From assembly GCA_001630475.1 (NCBI GenBank), contig KV419418.1, positions 186,001 to 250,000 of the forward strand: a DNA stretch of 64,000 nt. Reading direction: 5' to 3'. Source of the stretch: Sistotremastrum niveocremeum HHB9708. Taxonomy: Eukaryota > Basidiomycota > Agaricomycetes > Sistotremastrales > Sistotremastraceae. The position numbers and the translations under genes were made by a program. Under the pieces are notes generated by a model, which was not told where the DNA came from, ran no database searches, and worked only from the letters and a program-made list of their open reading frames with translations. Shown in pieces: positions 12,390 to 24,643 of the stretch. Numbering within the stretch: the stretch's first letter is position 1; every line of letters starts with the position of its first letter.

Positions 12390-12663
12390 CGCACTTACAT
12401 AGCCCTCAACCAGCTGAAGGCTCGGCCTTGTCAATGTATTTGTATCTGGAATTGGGTGTACTACGGCGGTGCAATGTATACATAAAGCTGCAGACTCTGC
12501 TACACATATTGTTTCTGTCAATGTTCGATCCTCGGATACATCACCCTGCTCTCTTCATTTCATCATCTGGTATACACAATGAACAAAAACGTCAATGGAC
12601 ACAAGACCGGAGCCAAGTGGAAAGACGCGCTTCGGATATTTCGGACATTCGGACCGTTCCGAA

Positions 12664-13869
12664 TCAGAGCTTGCCCTCCGCAAATGCCTCTTTTAGGTAA
12701 TCTTCCATAGTCTTCCACTTCCAAAGCGACTGTCCAGGATTCACCAATTCTCTCTCATTATGACCCGAATAATCCATCCATCCTTTGCCCATCGCGTACC
12801 TATATTATACCTTGTCACGAATGGCAGCAAGAATATCCTCGGAGGGAGCGTACCGGAAATACATGACCCATCCTTTTTCTTTCAACATCCTCTCTCTGAA
12901 CTCAGCTAGATCAAGAATCTCGACCTTGATCTTTTTCCCGGTGATATTCTCAGCGAGTTGAGCGACTTCTTGATAACTGACCACAGAGCCTGCAATCCGC
13001 ACGTCATTTGGGACGGTTGCTGACGAAGAAGAGTCCAAGGAGAGCTGTACGATACGAGCGGTAGATCGAGCGATATCTTTCACTGAGACGTATGTTACGG
13101 GAGTGTTTGGGGACCCGACAGCCGTATAAGTCAAATTCGCGTGATCGAAGCCGACTATTATAGAATGTTGAGTCCCGCGCGTGCATCCTCAGCGTGGAAG
13201 ACTTACGAACAGACTGCGTTGCCATAAGTGTCGCGTCGAAGATAACGATTAGAGTACACGCACCCCATATATACCACCTGGTGAACTGTCCTCCATGAAA
13301 TGGCCGACATTGATAGCTACGACTTTCATAAACCCGTTCCCCGCCACACGAGCCGCTCGGAGATGTGCTTCTTTGGAAGCAAAGACGGCAGACTCAAAAT
13401 CGAAATTAATTCTCTCTCTGTTGAAACAAAATTAGCATATCAAAGAGAGTGTCGGAAGGTCACGCACGCTCCAAATTCACTCGGAATGTATAGCTTAACC
13501 CTATTCTTCACCAAGGCTTTCAATACCATCTCCTTCGCGACCTGATCCTTTGCTGATCCTAGGACACTGACAAGAGCATCAACTCCTTCGAGGGCTTGAT
13601 TGACGCTATCTTCGTTCTCGAGGTCACATTGAACGATTTGGACGTTTGGACTACGAGCTTGGAAATATTGCGCTTTATACGACGAGGCGTCCCGAGTGAG
13701 TATCCGAACTGAGGGAAATAGTTGGCTGTAGGACTCCTCTGTAACTACTTCTGCGAATGCGCCCCCTGAAACCGAGCCAAGTCAACTGGTGTCGGAGTAC
13801 TGTGTTTCACGTTAGGATACCTAGTTGACCAGTGGCACCTATTATCGCCAGAACATGCGTTGTTGACAT
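12664..13869 (-). CDS. NmrA-like NAD(P)-binding protein with a premature stop
   Basis: NmrA/isoflavone-reductase-like Rossmann protein. Exons (high to low) are 13869-13821, 13765-13468, 13417-13264, a 7-nt exon 13213-13207, and 13154 downward. The N-terminus carries the nucleotide-binding motif VLAIIGATGQLG. RILTRD, LYIPSEFGA and VTYVSVKDIARST follow as in the family. In frame, TAA at 12807-12805 ends the protein at about 285 residues. Reading continues open for 46 more codons to TGA at 12664, and that tail (YAMGKGWMDYS, ELVNPGQSLWKWKT) looks like the usual C-terminus. The gene is therefore either truncated or spliced around the TAA by a 57-nt GT-AG intron that would also remove family-like sequence. 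Without the 7-nt exon, a single 120-nt intron (13274-13155) is the alternative. Confidence 0.8.
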
Positions 13870-14487
13870 TTCATCAGAAACAAGACAGATGTGAGAGAAT
13901 TTGGGGATGCGGGATTCTAAGGCACTGTCCTAACTCATTTATACGCTAGGTATGTATGCCAGTAGAGAGACTGAGATTGTTTGAGACCGCCCGAGACCGA
14001 GTCGGTCCTTGTCAATATCTGTTCGAGCACTGCTACTGTGACGAAACTGATTTCCACTGCTGAGCACTGAGGTACGGGCCAGCGCAGTCCGGTGCCAAAG
14101 ACTTGCCATCTGTGAAATCACTTCTTGCTAATCGATAGAGTCCTTGAATATCCTTTCGAGGTACGGTATACGAGAGTGAGTCGATCGCCCGAGTCGCTCT
14201 GTTCTACCGAGTCGGTGCCTAGTGGTCTGTTTTCGCATATTTCGCGTCATGGAGATGTTTTGGGCGATTGATTTTTGCGGAAGGCCAAACACAGGCCACA
14301 AAGACGACGACGACTTGGAAGATGACTGCTCCGGAGGTGGGAGCGGAGACTCGGAAACCGAGAAGAAGCAGTGACGCTGAAACACGGCATAATCAGTCAC
14401 GTGATCCATCCTCCACGTCTTCAGTTTGCTCGAAATTTCTTGCCAGCGACACATAGCATTCGAGTGCTTTACTCGCTATCTCTCGCA
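13870..14487. other. Divergent intergenic region
   Basis: About 620 nt between the starts of the NmrA-like gene (-) and the DNAJC3-like gene (+), so both promoters lie here. No clear TATA box or coding sequence was found. Confidence 0.45.
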
Positions 14488-16463
14488 ATGCGGCTCACGT
14501 CTTCTCTCGTTTGGATCATTTCCCTCTCTCTTTCGCAGCGTGGCATATTCGTGGCTGCCGATGGATCGCTAGACCCGCCTGGTCTGCAGCCTCTCGTTGC
14601 CCGTGGAAACGCCTTCTTGGCTGCTGGTCAGTTCAACGATGCTATCAAAGCTTTTGGCGAAGCCATAGGTATGACTGGATATCTCATCTATCTCCACAAG
14701 CCTTATAGCAACTCTGTAGATCTATCGCCGGTCGACTACCTCCTATACTACAAGCGGGCGACTGCACAATTATCACTTTCTCGCCATCAGCAAGCATTAG
14801 ACGATTTTGATAAAGTCTTGAAGTTGTCTCATGGGCACTTTGATAAGGCCTTATTCATGAAGGCGAAGATATACGCCAAGGAGGGGAAATGGGTAGATGC
14901 AAGGACGATGTTGAAGCAGTACACGACGAAAATTAAGGGAGACTCAGAGGCAGCAGATCTTGTATGTAACCTTTATCCACTATACCAACTGTATCCATGT
15001 CTTATAACTACCGCAGCTCTTCGCCATCTCAGAAGCTGAGGTATCCTTCAAACAAGCCAGGTCGGCCTCGAAGACCAAGCAATGGGATACCTGTACTGAG
15101 AAAGCCACGAAGACCCTCGAAACTGCCACCCATAACGTCGAACTACGGCATCTGCGCCTAGACTGTGCTCTTCAGAAGGGTGACATTGAGCAAGCCGTTG
15201 CAGATCTCACGTGAGTCCCCTCACATTTGCCTACATCGCATCCAATGTTGAGATTGGTCTCCCTTATAGTCGAATAACTTACCTCACTTCTCCCTCAACA
15301 TCTCTCTACCTCCGCCTCTCAACACTATCTTATCATCTTCTTCCACTGACATCCGGTTCCGTCGGATCCTCCCCATCCTCCGCTCTCCAAACCGTCAAGC
15401 AATGCCTTCACCGAGATCCCGATTCTAAGCCATGCGCTTCCGCACACCGGGTTCTCAAATCCCTCGACAAAGGATTCGCCAAAGCCGAAAGTTTACGAGA
15501 GGCAAGCGATTGGAAAGCAATTGTCGATTTCCTTGATGGCCCTTCGGGGTTCCTGAAGAAATACCGAGACGCGTTGACCTCATCTGTGGAGGGACTAGAT
15601 CCCCCACTCTCTATCTCTGGCAAATCGGACACCGCTTCACTCTCTCGCCTATCCCATCGGCTGGCGTTACTTCTGAGAATATTATGTAAATCGTATACGG
15701 AGCTGTCATTACCAAAGGAAGGAGCACCTTACTGTGAAGAGCTGTTGAAGATGGAAGGATTCGGAGGTGACATTGACGCTCACGTTGGCAACGGCGAAGC
15801 CCACTTATTGAAAGAGGAGTGGGAGGAAGCTGTTCGGTCTTTCGAGAAGGCTTTCGAAGGCAGTGGGAGATCAAGTCGCGATGTGCGTAGTTGCCTGTCA
15901 CAGACCTGCTCCCTCTCTGACCTCCCTCTCTAGATTCAATCACGTTTGCAGAAGGCACAGCGCTTGTTGAAGCAATCGAGGCAGAAAGACTACTACAAAG
16001 TCCTTGGTGTCGCACGTGATGCGGATGAGCGGACGATCAAGAAAGCCTAGTCAGTCACTGCCATCGTTCCGTACATGTCCCACGTACTGATTCTCTTTAC
16101 AGTAAGAAAGCGGCGAAGACAGCCCACCCCGATAAAGGCGGCTCGGAGGCCAAGATGGCAGCTGTGAATGAAGCATACGAGGTCCTTTCTAATCCAGGTC
16201 TGTCTCATGTCATCCGAATTATACAATTCCGAAACTGACGAGCGCGATGGTCACATCCAGAATTACGGCAACGCTTCGACAACGGCGACGATCCGAACGA
16301 CACATCCAATCAAGGCTTCGGAGGAGGAGGCAACCCATTCTTCGCGCAAGGCGGCGGCAATCCATTCATGTTCTTCCAGAACGGTGGTGGTTCAGGAAGT
16401 CCGTTCGAGAGAGGTGGAGGAGGCTTTGGCGAACATCAATTTAGGTTTAGGACTCATGGGTAA
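14488..16463 (+). CDS. DNAJC3: DNAJC3/P58IPK-like ER-lumenal co-chaperone
   Basis: TPR plus C-terminal J-domain protein of 547 residues, the fungal counterpart of the ER co-chaperone that works with the lumenal Hsp70 (BiP/Kar2). Exons are 14488-14668, 14720-14961, 15017-15210, 15270-15882, 15934-16049, 16103-16197 and 16261-16463, with all phases consistent. The start was chosen for its signal peptide (MRLTSSLVWIISLSLSQ). TPR helices are visible (ARGNAFLAAGQFNDAIKAF, YYKRATAQLSLSRHQQAL, GNGEAHLLKEEWEEAVRSF). The J domain begins DYYKVLGVARDADERTIKKA, has HPD in AKTAHPDKGG, and is followed by a Gly/Phe-rich tail. The first intron (51 nt) keeps the frame open if retained, but its removal gives the family sequence EAIDLSPVDY. 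No KDEL-type signal is present at the C-terminus. Confidence 0.93.
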
Positions 16464-16727
16464 ATTTGACGCTTTGGAGGTGCTGTATATTAGTGTCTTG
16501 TTTTGTTATGAAGTTGCTTTGTATTCACACTGTATCTATGATGGACGGAGTGGCTGCTGACTATTGGCTCAAAGTCCACCGCAACTGTAAGATCGCTGTA
16601 GCTACTTTTGGAACTCCGCCTTCGCGTCCGATGACGACGACTCTCGTCACAAAATGCACCCGCATGGGTGCCGGCGATTTATATACGGGTGACCTGGATT
16701 TTGACGATCGCTACGGTTTGTTGCTCA

Positions 16728-18373
16728 TCATTCAGAATGAGATCCACGCAAGCGATAGCGATGTTTCACGCGAAGGAAAGACTTGACAAGGGCCGAGATA
16801 GCGGCCCATGATTCCATTCTGCTGGGGTCTCGGTCCACAGGCAGGATGAATGATTCGTATCGGAATACCGCATGGGGAGGCAAGAGGTCCGCGATGAACT
16901 CTGCTGTGTCATTGATCTCGCCTGGCAGCGAGTCCGGAAAATATAGCCAACGAAATGAGTCCGAAAACCCGATGTTGCTGGCGTTGTTGCGAGACAGTGG
17001 GCGGGATGCGTCGAGCGATATAGTGAGCATCTCTAGCAACCGACAATGCTCTGCCATTGATATAAGACAAGAGGCTGTTAGCTCAGTGTAGGTCTCCTCG
17101 TAGATTGCTAAGCTGCAAAATCGAAAATTCCGAAGTGAGGGCCATGCTCTCGCCATTTGATCGATGTGATCGTCAATGAGGGAGACCGCCGTCTCAGTCT
17201 CAAATCTTAATGTTTCGAGCTGGTGAAGAGATAGCAAAGGAAGGAGCATCGAAAACGATACAGTGGGGTTCAAGAGGCCCATGTCGTTACACCAGACGGC
17301 TCCTTCAAACGCCAGATGTGTTAGACCTGTGAATTTCGGGGCTATCTCGAGGAACCATTTCATCACGCTGTCAAGTTCTGGCTCTCCGGACAACGTTACG
17401 CGCAGACGCCGCAAAACTTTGTGCTCAGCTGTTATTGAAAGTCGTTCGTGCGGCCGAGCTGAACGATCCTCTATACAGAGAGTCGTAAGGCCCTGAAAAC
17501 CAGTTTTCGGGAACTTGAGATCGTATTCAAAATCTGGAAACGGTGGTCTAGCGCTAAAGAAATAGCCGCTTGTTGCGCATCGCAAGTCCTGAAGATGCTC
17601 TTTAAAGGAGAGGATTTCGAAGGCCTTGGACGTCAAAAAGGTCGGAGGAAGTATGAGTTGAACAATTGCTGTCAATTCGACAAGGAGAAGGAGCAGCTCT
17701 GCATTTGTGCGAGAGTCCAGGATTGCTCCATAATCATTCAATTCCAGTATTTGCAGCGAGTTTGCAATGGTTCGAATGTTCTGTAGCAGGCGCAGAGGAG
17801 GCTTCCAGGACGTGGCATGAAACACACGGAGTTTTGGATGGAAGACTAATCGGCATAGGTAGCTAGAAGATCCCAGCGACGGTCCCGCGTCGAATCTTCT
17901 CAAGGAAAGGAACACATCTCCGGGCGGTCGCGTGGCGTCCATGACACAGAACGCGTCCGGCGAGACAGTTGTGTCAGAAATCAATAGCTCTTTCACGAAT
18001 TTAGCGTAATGGAGGAAACGAATCCAATCCGACTTTTCCAATGGACGGACGAAGTTCTTTAAGATAGAGGAATCAGCACACCCCTAAGTAGCTTTCATCA
18101 TGAAACACGAACCAGACTGTGATCGGATTCGGCTTCCAATGGAGCTAATATTGAAAGAAGGTTGTGAAAGTTGCTTGACACCTTGTTGTATAGCCGAGAG
18201 AGAGGTATATCGGATATAGCCCTGTTTACTTGAGCAAGGGTCGCCAATTGAGACGGGCTGCAGTGAGACGCAACGAGGTCCACGAGCTCTGGGATTGACC
18301 AGAGCTTCGAGGGTTGTACATGGAGGGCTAGCATGCCGTCTTTATTCGCGCTTTCCGTCCGGCCAGAAATCAT
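16728..18373 (-). CDS. F-box protein, paralog A
   Basis: Two exons, 18373-18113 and 18056-16728 (phase-0 intron of 56 nt), give 529 residues. The first exon holds an F-box-like domain (LWSIPELVDLVASHCSPSQ, then LAQVNRAISDIPLSRLY). The second exon is a long leucine-rich helix/strand region with motifs shared by all seven paralogs in the window: FCVMDATRPP, LRLLQNIRTIANSL and DDHIDQMARAWPSLRNF. F-box proteins bind Skp1 and bring substrates to SCF ubiquitin ligases; the LRR-like part would be the substrate side. That role is inferred from the family. It is the most diverged of the four minus-strand copies, and is separated from the next copy by the MYND gene. Confidence 0.85.
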
Positions 18374-18922
18374 CAATCTAGACAGACGAGTGAACCGTAC
18401 AGGTTAGTTGCGAAAAGGTGCCACATCGCGGAATCGCAGATGCTGACTTACCCGCTTTTTAAATCAGCCGCAGTGGATATCCAATTTTGAACGCTGTAGC
18501 ATTGAGCGGACAGCACGTCGACCGCAGCTCACCCTGACGTTGGATTGAGGAGCGTTTGAGAACTTTGAAGCCTTAGGAACCTCGTAGAAGCGTCAACCGT
18601 GACGATCCGGACCCGAAAACGGTTACTATCGGAAACCGGATGGGGGTCACGTTCTGCAGCTGGCTCGGATACTTAGTACTGTACCGATACTGTGCTGTAC
18701 ACCGGGCATGGAAGGCAGCTCGTAATATACATTACAGCACTCAATTCTTCACAACGTATTTACTGAGCTCTCTGAAAGATCTCGCCCAAATATTTGTCGC
18801 GAAGTTTCACCAAGGAAAACCATGGCTTCTGAGCTTGCTTATGAGTAGAAGGAGCATTCATGACAACTTCGTAAACTTTGTTGAGTGCTATCGATACTGT
18901 AACATGGCATGGTATATCACAT
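18374..18922. other. Intergenic, no supported gene
   Basis: Promoter of F-box paralog A and 3' region of the MYND gene. Nothing else is supported. Confidence 0.45.
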
Positions 18923-19925
18923 TCAGTCTAGCCCGACCCATTGGACGTCTTTGACTGCTTTACAAGCCTGATAAACAGCGTCTATCAGATATGATCGAAC
19001 CCCAGAGTACACGGTGCTCACTGCTTTGTGTCTTGACCAATCATTTTTTTGACATACAGCCCTGAAATGGCTGAGAATCAACGGGGATGTCAGATGTTTC
19101 GAAAACCCACCCGCAATATCTGTCGTTATATCATGTTTTATTAGCCCGAGAATACTCATGTTAGGTGGAAAGCCTTGCCTAGTCAGTTTGCAACCGCTGC
19201 ATCTCAGGATTCCAGCATCCGGAGATGCCGTCGCGTCTTTTTCACACATGGCGCAACTTCCGGCCAGGGGGAATTGGACACCAGGGGGTTTAGGAGCGAA
19301 CATGGGCGGCTGATAGGGCACACCGGACACGGTACTCATCATCCTACGCTGCACTTGGATGGCTTCATAGCAAGATCTTTTATCCAAATCGCACACGGTG
19401 AAGATCTACGATTAGGAGTCCGTTCAGTGTTCAAGGAAGAGAAGCGGCATGAAAACTTACGTATAAGTTGACCTTAGGTTGGGGTAAATGGATCCAAGAA
19501 GCCACGTTACAATCCGATTCTGAAGTGTATGATCAGTGAATCTCGGGTCCAAACCAGTGATATTCAAGACCTCTGGATGGATCACCTGGTGACGTCCATG
19601 TTGCTTTCAGCTTCCAAACGACATGGCACGAGACTTCACTTTGCTCACCGCAAACGCTGCATTTCCAAGCCTCGCTATGCTTCACGTCTTTTCCGCGAGC
19701 AAACAGAAACCCCTGCACCCATCCTTCGAATGCCCCGAAAGCCTCAGGATTCCGATAAGCTTCCGGAATCTTTGGCTTCATCGTCACTTCGACGCGACTT
19801 TCGTTGCTAAATAAAATAGCGCGAGCGCGACGGCAGGTCAGTACATTTTCGTAAAACTGAAACCAAAGCTCAACCCACTGTCCATATAGGATGATCGTGA
19901 CATCGAGATGACTGGCTTGGGTCAT
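18923..19925 (-). CDS. MYND-type zinc-finger protein
   Basis: A 239-residue protein ending in a canonical MYND finger, a protein-protein interaction zinc domain. Exons (high to low) are 19925-19586, 19519-19461, 19405-19179, 19119-19111, 19061-19022 and 18967-18923, with all phases consistent. The finger reads CAMC ... RCSGCKLTR | YCG | AVCQKNDWSRHKA | AC, matching Cx2C...Cx2C...YCx3C...Hx3C. The conserved Tyr-Cys is encoded entirely by the 9-nt exon 19119-19111 (ATATTGCGG). Without that exon the finger loses a zinc ligand. The intron before it (19178-19120) begins with GC (AG|GCAAGG), a non-canonical but well-known donor. A second Cys pair (CSVCGEQ) lies in the first exon. The start at 19925 is the only in-frame ATG near the 5' end and is less certain than the finger. 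Confidence 0.85.
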
Positions 19926-20257
19926 GGTTTGCGTAAAGTAATACAAGAGCAAAACGGATTTTTCCTTGAGCTTGATTGAGGAGTCAATTAGGATTCATTG
20001 TACCCGTTTTGTCTCCGACAGGCGCCCAACATGCGCTGATTGGCGCCGTGGATGAAAAATATCTACCAGTGCAATCAGGATAAACGAAAAGGGTGACTCT
20101 ATAACAGGAAAATTGGACGCATTCGATTTCCTCTTCAATGATAGTAGTCAACAGCCCACATGAATATTGTGATGGGGTCGTGACTAATGCTGTACGACTA
20201 TGATGAAGAACAAGCTGATTCTGAACCGGAAATTCTCCCTGACAGTGACAAATCGCA

Positions 20258-21866
20258 TTATGCACGTCGTAATGCTCGACCCTTTGCCTTCCGAATGATG
20301 TCCACAAGATCAGATATTGCTCGCCACTTATCCATTCGATCCCTTCCGATCTCTTTCTCGTCCCCTCCACAACAGAAATTCGCCTTATCAGAAAGGCTAT
20401 CTGCAATGTATCCAGCAACGTCGTTAACTTCTCCGGGGGTCGAGTTGAGGAGATCTAGGAGCTCAAAGTCTTTGGGAAAGACGAGTTCATCTGTGAGTTC
20501 CAGAGGAGGCTTTATGGAAGTGTCGAGGCGAATCCTGAGTACTCGAAGGAACTTGCAATTTTGCATGAATGGAATGAGGGAAGATAACGTGAGTTCTGTA
20601 TGGCCGGATTCCTTGAACAACCTGAGGTCGAACGCGAAATAAGTAAGTAATGGCCATGCGCGGGTAATTTGGTCGATATAACGATCTGCGAGAGACACGG
20701 GACTGGAGTTCGCAAAACTGAAGGTGTTGAGTTGGGACAGACAAAGCAGAGGTTCCAACATTGAGAAAGTGGCTTCCGAATCATAGGTGTCGTGTTTTGC
20801 TGATGCGTCGATGACCAATTGTGTCAGAGCCGTAAATCCATGTGTAAGGGCATGGAAGTATGTCTGAATGTTCGAATATGATGGTTCACCGGAGAGATTG
20901 AGGTAAAGAGTTTGAAGACTTTTGAATCCGGATCTGATTGAGATACGGCGCTGAGGATGGGAAGAAGGATCACGGATGGAGAGAATTTTAAGGGCGGGAA
21001 AGCTGCCTTCGGGAAATCGAAACCCGTAAACGAAGTCGGGGAAATATCTCTGCTTGGGTCCGACCTCCCATCGTTCAAGTTTTGACATTCGAATGGTCTC
21101 AAGGTGTTGCTTTCCGGCTAATAGATCGAATACCTTCGCAGTCATGAAGGTGGGAGGAAGTTCAATATGAATGAGGGAGGAGAACGCAGGAAGGAGTTGA
21201 ATAAGCTCTGCGTGAGTCGATAAATCAAGTCTCATGCTCGTGTCAGTCAACATGAGTGACTGGAGGGAAGAAGCTAATGAACGGATATTCTGGAGGAGAC
21301 GGACAGGTGGCTTCCACCCTTTAATTGCGAGGTGCGAAAGTCGGTTATGTAAGGTCAGATTGGTCAAGTAATTGGTTGTGCCGATATCATCGCACGAAAA
21401 TGACTGGAGAGAGGGAAATATGGGTTCTGGAGGACGCGTAGCGTCCATGACGCAGAATATCTCTGCGGCTGAGTCTACATTCGCGAGCGTAAGACTTCTG
21501 ACGAATTTGGTGTAGCGAAGAAACCGAGCCCAGTCCGTTTCCTCGATCGGTTTGGTGAAAATCTATGCCACGACGTATTCAGCACATAGTATGAGCAGGA
21601 CTGAGCAAAGCTGTACATACCAACCCGCGATTCTCAGTCACTTCGGTAGGTGATAAGATCTTGATGAGATCGTAGAAATTCGTCGAGACGGTGTGATACA
21701 GTATCGCCAAAGAAACGTCCGATATCGCCTTATTAACTCGTCCAAGACGTCCAAGGGACGGCTGATCGACATTGGCACAAATGATACCGACCAGCTCAGG
21801 CGTTGACCAGACTTGTTTCGTCGATGATAGACCGAGTGAAGCTGGTTGAGAAAGCTCAGTCGTCAT
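20258..21866 (-). CDS. F-box protein, paralog B
   Basis: Exons 21866-21621 and 21562-20258 (phase-0 intron of 58 nt) give 516 residues. The F-box-like exon reads VWSTPELVGIICANVDQPS, then LGRVNKAISDVSLAILY. The second exon has EIFCVMDATRPPEPIF, VRLLQNIRSLASSL and DRYIDQITRAWPLLTYF. The N-terminus (MTTELSQPASLGLS) is close to that of paralog D (MTSELRQPGSLGLS). The two also share about 250 bp of upstream sequence, so B and D derive from one duplicated unit. A role as an SCF substrate adaptor is inferred. Confidence 0.88.
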
Positions 21867-21879
21867 ATCGCGTTTGAAA

Positions 21880-22230
21880 TGATGGCTTGAAAGTGACGAG
21901 AATGGTATCGGGTGCGGTATGAAGCTATATAGTGCCAGTGGATGTTAGAAAACACGTAGAGAAATGGATGAGGCCTGGCGTACTAAGGTTCCAGCTGCCA
22001 GCTGCGCGGTCATCCGATTGTCGAAATCGTTGACAATCGCCCACCTCTTCTTGTTCGGACCGTCTTTATCGTTACAAAGAATATCTCGAAGCCTGCGAGT
22101 AAAGTGAAAGACCAACCCAAGACCGGCTGGGAGCTCGTCGCCGATAACGTTGACGCAGTCAAGCTCAGGACCGTTCAAAGTTTCAAACCCCGCCGAGACT
22201 AAGAAAATCGCAGATAAATAATCAAAAGCC
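21880..22230 (-). repeat. Duplicated upstream block (copy 1) with relic open frame
   Basis: Upstream of paralog B, this segment matches 26300-26540 upstream of paralog D, clearly recognisable by eye. In both copies the minus strand carries an open stretch with DELPAGLGLVFH (here) or DELPAGLGLIFH (there), which looks like a relic of a coding exon carried along with the F-box duplication. The protein family was not recognised. Confidence 0.6.
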
Positions 22231-22426
22231 GCCCTGTAATTTTACGATGATGGCAGACACTGTGAACAAGGTATCAGAACTAATACAACTAATTCGTTTC
22301 TTAATTATGTTTAGCAGCACTGGAAGACTATATATATTATAACTCATAAGCCATCAAGGCAATATACAAAAGCGACCAAGATATTTATCTTGTTACAATC
22401 TCGCTGGCACCTGCAATACATATGCG

Positions 22427-24049
22427 TCATACACGCCGCACCGCCCTCCTCTTTGCTTTGCGAATTAGCTCCACAAGACTCGATATCGCTCGCCACTTCT
22501 CCATCCGAGCGCTCTGTGCATCGTGTTCGTCTTCTTCATAATAAAAGACGGCCTCATCCGGTAAAATGTCTGCAATGAATGCTGCGACGTTATTAACGTC
22601 GCCAGGTGTCGAATCAAGTAAATTCAACATTTCAAACTGGTTCGGAAATATTAGGTTATCTGTAAGTTCTCGGGGAGGATTGATGGACGTGTCAACAGCA
22701 ATTGAGAGCTCTTCGAGGAACTTGCAATTCTCGATGAATGCGATGAGAGCAGATAAGGTCATCTCCGTGTTTCCCTCCTCAAAGAATAACCGAGGGCAGA
22801 ATGTGAAGGAGATCAGGAGAGGCCACGAGCGCGTCATTTGCTCAATATGACGGTCGGCGAGCGATACGGGGTCATAATTCGAGAAAGAAAAGGTCTCGAG
22901 TTGGGAAAGGGAGAGCAAAGGTTGCAACATCAAGAATGTTGCTTCTGAATCGAAGCCTTCATGTACCGCAGATGCGTCGATGACTAGGGATGTGAGGGCT
23001 GTGAATCCATGTGCGAGGACTTGAAAATAATTTTGCACGTTTGCAAACGATGGTTCACCTGTGAGAGTTGTGGGAAGACTCTTCAGATTGTGGGGCTTAG
23101 AGGAGATTGTGAGATGGCGATGAGGATCAGGCGACGGGTCGTGGATCATGAGGTCTTTGAGAACTGGGAAACCGCCTTCGGGAAATCTAAATCCATAATC
23201 GAAGGGTGGAAACAACTCTCTGACATCTCCGACATCTCCAGCATGCCATTCATCGAGTAGTGACATTCGTAAAACCCGAAGATTTTGCTTGGCAGCAAGG
23301 ATATCGAAGACCTGAAGTGTGATGAACGGAGGTGGTAGCTCAAGATGATAGAGTGTAGACAGTTGATGAAGTAGCTTGATAAGCTCAGCATTTGTCAATG
23401 CATCCAGTTTCATATTGCTATCGACCAATGCTAGTCTCTGAAGGGAGGTAGCGATTGGGCGGATATTCTGGAGGAGACGAAGGGGATGCTTCCAGGACTT
23501 TACTGTGAGACACTCGAGTTGTTTGTGAAAGAATAAACTGGATAGAGAATTTGAAGACCCCATCGAGTCGCATGAGAATGATTTGAGATATGGGAATAAG
23601 TCGTCAAGTTCCCGGGGACGTGTGGCGTCCATGACGCAGAAAACCTCTGCGGACGTGTCCATCTCTCTGAGGTCGAGGATTTTGATAAACTTGGTATAGC
23701 GAAGGAAACGGATCCAGTCTTCTTCTTCGAGCGGTCTAGTAAAAGTCTACATCGCAGAAGGTTTCAGCCTGAAATCTCGTCAGAATGAATAAAATGAACT
23801 CACCAAACCGCGATCCCCGATCTCTTCAGTTGGCGCCAAGATCTTGAGTATGTGAGGGAAATTAATCGAGACGGAATAGTAGAATTCCGCCAAAGACACC
23901 CCAAATATCGTTTTGTTCACTTGAGCGAGGCGTACCAAGGAGCTTGCATCTGCGGTTTCGCATATGATACTGACGAGCTCTGGCATGGACCACACTTGAG
24001 TCGCGGCTGAGAGGCTGAGGGAGCGCAATTGGGGCGATTCAGAGATCAT
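22427..24049 (-). CDS. F-box protein, paralog C
   Basis: Exons 24049-23804 and 23746-22427 (phase-0 intron of 57 nt) give 521 residues. The F-box-like exon reads VWSMPELVSIICETADASS, then LAQVNKTIFGVSLAEFY. The second exon has VFCVMDATRPRELDDLF, LRLLQNIRPIATSL and DRHIEQMTRSWPLLISF. It sits between B and D on the same strand but does not share their upstream block, so it was either not part of that duplication or has diverged there. A role as SCF substrate adaptor is inferred from the F-box. Confidence 0.88.
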
Positions 24050-24643
24050 GGTGTGTTGAATTTGATGGCCTCGTGGCGACGAAAACCGTCATCAACTTTG
24101 GGGTAAAACGACTCCTGACAGCAGCACCGGACTTCAGATAGAGTTCATGGAGGTGGACTAGGAGGAAGACGAACTTGGGTTGCGAGTACCAGAAGTCAAC
24201 TGGGCTGGCCAGAGTCTGCTGGACGGCTCAAGGGTGTGGACTGTGGACGCTCGAACGATACTTAAAAGTTGCTTGGTCCAACGTCCTCAAAGAAGGAGAC
24301 GAGTGCGAATCTCTGATTCAGAGCGAGGAGCGCCCTTTCCTGAGAGAGCTCCATCACATTACATGTTTTATATCAGATAGATCAAGGAGACACTCGATCC
24401 ATTCTGGGAAGCTTGACTCTGTGCTATTGTGCCGCCGGCACGGATTTAGCTATTGTGATAAATCCGTTGCTCCGTCGATTTCAAGCTCCGCGAAACCTTA
24501 TTCGTGAGAAGCCTCTTTCAAATATTTTCGTGCCGCGAATCGTTGCGAACGCCTGACAGCACTCCTATGTTACAGATAAAAGAGCACGCAGAGGAGAAAT
24601 ATATGAGCTGGACATCCACCCTCGTAGAAAATAGCATCTCGTG
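24050..24643. other. Intergenic between F-box C and D
   Basis: Promoter of paralog C and 3' region of paralog D. No supported gene. Confidence 0.45.

Noticed and set aside
12748-12804. 57-nt GT-AG intron skipping the NmrA stop codon
   Set aside because: It would remove YAMGKGWMDYS, which matches the family, so it is kept only as an alternative and not as the model.
14669-14719. Reading the first DNAJC3 intron as coding
   Set aside because: It is 51 nt and keeps the frame, but has GT-AG ends, and its removal gives the conserved EAIDLSPVDY.
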